Part shown: positions 61,352 through 64,000 of the stretch, in pieces
Position numbering within the stretch: the stretch's first letter is position 1
Layout of the letters: each line of letters opens with the position of its first letter
From: Corallococcus sp. NCRR
GTDB lineage: Bacteria > Myxococcota > Myxococcia > Myxococcales > Myxococcaceae
Assembly (NCBI RefSeq): GCF_026965535.1
Contig: NZ_CP114039.1
Coordinates: 4,402,001-4,466,000, forward strand
Direction: 5' to 3'
Length of the DNA stretch: 64,000 bases
Program-made: the position numbers and the translations under genes
The notes under the pieces: generated by a model
What the model was told of the DNA's origin: nothing
Seen by the model: the letters and a program-made list of their open reading frames with translations, nothing else
Databases searched by the model: none

Positions 61352-62241
61352 ATGTCGACCCGTCCCGTTCGCGCGCTCCTCTTCCTGTCCTTCCTGTCCA
61401 CGGCCGCACAGGCCGCTCCGGAATCCGCTCCCGGGCTGACCGCCTCGCCCGTGCTGCCCACCGCACCGGCCCAGGCCGCCGCCCCGGCGCCCGCGCCGCG
61501 ACGCACCGTCCTGTTGTTGGGGGACAGCCTCATCGCCACGGGCTTCGGGGAGTACCTCCAGAACCAGCTCGCCGCGCACCCCGCATCCGCTGCGAGCGCC
61601 GCGCGAAGTCGTCCACGGGCCTCGCGCGCCCGGACTTCTTCGACTGGCTGGAGGTGGGCCAGCAGGAGGTCCAGCAGCACCAGCCGGACGTGGTGGTGGT
61701 CATCCTGGGCGGCAACGACGGGCAGGCCCTGCACACGCGGCAGGGGCGCGCCACCGTCGCCTGGGGCAAGCCGGACTGGCAGGGTGAATACCGCCAGCGG
61801 CTGACGGACTTCGTCACGGCCATCTCCGCGCCGGGCCGCAAGATTGTGTGGCTGGAGCTGCCCGCCACGGGCCGCCAGCGCTTCGAGCAGAAGCTCACGG
61901 TCATCCGCGACCTGCAGCGGGAGGTCATCGCCGGGCGCGGGGACGCGGTGCACCTGGACACGCGGCCCTACTTCACCGACGCGCGCGGCAAGGCGCTGAA
62001 GCAGGCCCGCGTGGAGGGCTTCCGCAAGCCCATGCGCCTGCGCATGACGGACGGCGTGCACTTCACCGTGGCCGGCGGACGCTACTTCGCGAACAAGGTG
62101 TACCCGGAGGTGCTGGGCGTACTGGGCCTGGAGCACGCGGCGCCCGAGGAGCAGCACACCTCGCGCCCCGCCGCCGCGCCGGTGAAGCCGGCGATGCAGG
62201 CCCTGGCCCCGGTGGCCCCGGAAGCCCCCATGAAGCCGTAG
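61352..62241 (+). pseudogene. SGNH/GDSL hydrolase (DUF459-like), frameshifted
   Basis: A signal peptide (ALLFLSFLSTAAQA) and LLLGDSLIATGFGEYLQ, carrying the GDS nucleophile block, are in one frame. The continuation with DVVVVILGGNDGQ, the Asn-bearing block, and the DGVHFTVAGGRYFA catalytic Asp/His block is in another frame. The break lies at about 61575-61600, where one base appears lost relative to an intact gene. Combined, it would be a normal-length periplasmic SGNH hydrolase. Either a true frameshift or a sequencing error; downstream codons keep coding bias, suggesting it is recent. Confidence 0.8.
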
Positions 62242-62256
62242 CGCGGCCTCCCCGCG
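62242..62256. terminator. Hairpin between the SGNH and GspE-N genes
   Basis: CGCGG and CCGCG pair over five bases around CCTCC, placed exactly between the two convergent stop codons. A short stem, so low weight. Confidence 0.3.
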
Positions 62257-63114
62257 TCAGGAGTGTCGCGGCCAGGAACTCTCGCCGCTCGCGTCGGGAC
62301 GCAGCCTGCGCACGGCGCGCAGGAGCAGCTCCTCGTCGCGCGGGTTGGCCAGGAAGCCGCGCGCCTCCAGCTTGCGCGCCCGCTCGAAGCCCTCGTCGTC
62401 CGACGTCCCGTGGACGATGAGCGCGCCCTCGATGTGGACCTCTCCCGCGAGCAGCCCCTCCATGGCCTGGAGGGGGGCGAGCACCACGTCGGTGTCCCGC
62501 GTGTGCAGCACCTCCAGCGGCGTGGCCACGCGCGACGGGATGCCGCTGCGCGCCAGCGTGCGGGAGATGAGCACCGCGGTGACGGGTGGCCAGCCGTAGA
62601 GCATCAGCGGCGGGCTGGGCACGGTGGGACGGCGCGACTCCTGCGCGGCCCCGGCCGTCTCCCGGATGCCATAGAGGGCGCTGAGCGCGCGGGACAGGGC
62701 GCTGTCGGAGGCCAGGTGCGGCTCCACGCGCGCCTTGCCGGACACGGCCCGCACGTCATCCACCGCGTCCAGGGACAGCGGCGCCGGCACGGCCAGGTGC
62801 AGGACCTCCTTGTCCTCGCGCGTCTCCAGCCGCAGCGGCACCACGCCGTACTGCCGGGCGATGCGCGCGGGCACCAGGGTCGTCAGCGCGCGGTCGAGCG
62901 GATGCCGGTCCAGGTCCACGGCTTCCACGTCGAACTGGATGGCGAGCCCGCGCAGGACGTCCGCCTCCGTGCACACTCCCTCGCTCACCAGGGCGCGGCC
63001 CAGGGGGACATGGACCTCGTGGTGGTGCACCAGCCCCAAGCGGAGCTGGCCTTTGTCGACCACTCCCAGCTCCAGGAGGATCTCCCCCAACGGGCGTCTG
63101 GTTCCGATTTCCAT
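62257..63114 (-). CDS. GspE/MshE N-terminal domain protein
   Basis: 285 residues. The first 140 or so match the GspE-N (MshEN) domain: RRPLGEILLELGVV, LGRALVSEGVCTEADVLRGLA and PARIARQYGVVPLRLE. This domain normally precedes the type II secretion or pilus ATPase and can bind c-di-GMP. The ATPase is missing. The C-terminal half (VTAVLISRTLARSGIPSRVA, DTDVVLAPL) resembles a degenerate receiver fold. The start is ATG at 63114; a GTG at 63120 is possible. Probably a regulator of motility or secretion. Confidence 0.8.
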   Translation of the reverse strand: MEIGTRRPLGEILLELGVVDKGQLRLGLVHHHEVHVPLGRALVSEGVCTEADVLRGLAIQFDVEAVDLDRHPLDRALTTLVPARIARQYGVVPLRLETREDKEVLHLAVPAPLSLDAVDDVRAVSGKARVEPHLASDSALSRALSALYGIRETAGAAQESRRPTVPSPPLMLYGWPPVTAVLISRTLARSGIPSRVATPLEVLHTRDTDVVLAPLQAMEGLLAGEVHIEGALIVHGTSDDEGFERARKLEARGFLANPRDEELLLRAVRRLRPDASGESSWPRHS

Positions 63115-63184
63115 GCCCACTCAACGTGGCAACCGGCCCCGCACGCGACGACGGTCGGACGGGGGCCCGGCCGGCCGGCCGCCC

Positions 63185-63556
63185 TCAAGACGCGTGAAGA
63201 GGAAAGAGCGCCTCGTAGGTCTCCGGCTTGAAGCCCACCGCGACGGCGTCCTTCGTGACGAGCACGGGCCGCTTCACCAGCTTCCCGTCCTTCGCCAGCC
63301 ACTCCACCAGCTCCGCGTCCGAGGCCGCGTCCACCTTCGCCTTGCCCAGCGCGCGGTAGCTCTGGCCGCTGGTGTTGAGCCACTTGCGCACGGACACGCC
63401 GCTCTTCGAAATCCACTGGCGCAGCTCCGCCACGGTGGGCGGCTCGTCCACGATGGGGCGCACGCGGTGGGCCACGCCCCGCGCCTCCAGCCACTTCAGC
63501 GCCTTTCTACAGGTGTCACAGCCGGCGTACGCCAGCACGAGGATGTCGTCGGACAT
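63185..63556 (-). CDS. ArsC/Spx-family thioredoxin-fold protein
   Basis: 123 residues. The CxxC redox motif is CDTC in LAYAGCDTCRKALKWLE near the N-terminus, followed by VSVRKWLNTSGQSYR and the RPVLVTKDAVAVGF segment typical of ArsC/Spx/MgsR relatives. May reduce arsenate or act as a redox protein; the CxxC pair fits Spx/YffB-like members as much as true arsenate reductase. The start was chosen at MSDDILVL, where the family sequence begins. Confidence 0.85.
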   Translation of the reverse strand: MSDDILVLAYAGCDTCRKALKWLEARGVAHRVRPIVDEPPTVAELRQWISKSGVSVRKWLNTSGQSYRALGKAKVDAASDAELVEWLAKDGKLVKRPVLVTKDAVAVGFKPETYEALFPLHAS

Positions 63557-63702
63557 GCGCGGGCTTCTAACAGACCGCCAGGCATCACGGCGCATGTCTC
63601 CCCGCACGGAGGGCAGGCGGGCCGCCGTGCTTCAGGACCTGCCCCACGGGGCCGCGAAGCGCATCCTTTTCCAAAGGCATCCCATTCCCAGGAAGGAGAC
63701 GC

Positions 63703-64000
63703 ATGGAGGGCACTCGCGCCGAACCCATCCCCACCCTGGATGAGCCGCTGGACGTACCAGCGAAGCGCCGTCGGGGCTGGTGGATTCCCGGGGTGCTGGT
63801 GCTCGTGGCGCTCCTGGCGTTCATCTTCTCGCGGCACAACGAGGAGCGGCAGTTCCTGGAGCTCCTGCGGCAGGCCCGGCCCGCGTGGCTGCTGGTGGCC
63901 GCCGCGTGCCAGGTGGGCACCTACCTGTGCGTGGCGGGCATCTGGTGGATGGTCCTGCACCGCTCGCGCATCAAGACGCCGCTCTGGTCGCTGGCGCGGC
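63703..64000 (+). CDS. UPF0104/LPG-synthase-type membrane protein (partial)
   Basis: Start ATG follows a strong GGAAGGAG site. About 99 residues are visible before the window ends. A short charged head is followed by a membrane helix (WWIPGVLVLVALLAFIFS), then ARPAWLLVAAACQVGTYLC with a second helix. This spacing and the AxPxWLLLA-like segment resemble the N-terminus of lysylphosphatidylglycerol synthase membrane regions. The C-terminal part is outside the window, so the assignment is tentative. Confidence 0.6.
   Translation, partial: MEGTRAEPIPTLDEPLDVPAKRRRGWWIPGVLVLVALLAFIFSRHNEERQFLELLRQARPAWLLVAAACQVGTYLCVAGIWWMVLHRSRIKTPLWSLAR

Overview
The base composition (about 70% G+C with strongly G/C-biased third codon positions), the many lipoproteins with Asp/Ala/Gly-rich linkers, the giant kinase fusions and the ADYC and MopE-motif proteins all point to a myxobacterium, most like Corallococcus, Myxococcus or Pyxidicoccus. 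No taxon is proven from this window alone.

Left part (1-25.7 kb): a biosynthetic gene cluster built around two divergent transcription units. Leftward run a stand-alone AMP-forming acyl/aryl ligase, a stand-alone carrier protein and a giant non-ribosomal peptide synthetase (three complete C-A-T modules plus C-A of a fourth; the gene leaves the window at position 1). Rightward runs a tightly overlapping operon: split transketolase (two genes), LysW-type amino-group carrier protein (AmCP), LysX-type ATP-grasp ligase, ArgC/LysY-type reductase, an HK97-fold encapsulin-like shell protein and a sulfotransferase. A 12-unit, 69-71 bp tandem repeat array follows, then an atypical SDR, an ArgB/LysZ-type kinase and a LysK/ArgE-type M20 hydrolase. 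An MFS exporter faces the operon. Together these look like a route that tethers glutamate (or a homologue) to the AmCP, converts it to a semialdehyde, extends it by a ketol unit, tailors it, releases it as a non-standard amino acid and feeds it to the NRPS. The encapsulin may compartmentalise one of these steps. It fits what I recall as family 3 or natural-product encapsulins, and it is the most exciting content of the window.

Middle part (25.8-48.2 kb): general chromosomal genes. These are an RluA-family pseudouridine synthase, three tandem paralogous lipoproteins with MopE-type metal-binding motifs, small hypotheticals, a GNAT acetyltransferase, a 1309-residue kinase/ATPase/FGE-sulfatase fusion divergent from a sigma factor, an ADYC-domain secreted protein, a roughly 1700-residue zinc-ribbon multi-pass membrane protein, further secreted proteins, and a ChaN-like lipoprotein with an odd overlapping tail.

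Right part (48.2-64 kb): a soluble hybrid histidine kinase with two transmitters around a receiver, a YgiQ-type radical SAM protein, a secreted lipoprotein, a tandem fusion of two superfamily 1 helicases, a sigma-region-2-like orphan, an alpha/beta hydrolase, a frameshifted SGNH hydrolase, a GspE-N-domain protein, an ArsC/Spx-like reductase, and the start of a UPF0104/LPG-synthase-type membrane protein that leaves the window. Several convergent gene pairs share GC hairpins at their ends. I saw no rRNA, tRNA, insertion sequence or CRISPR-Cas locus.
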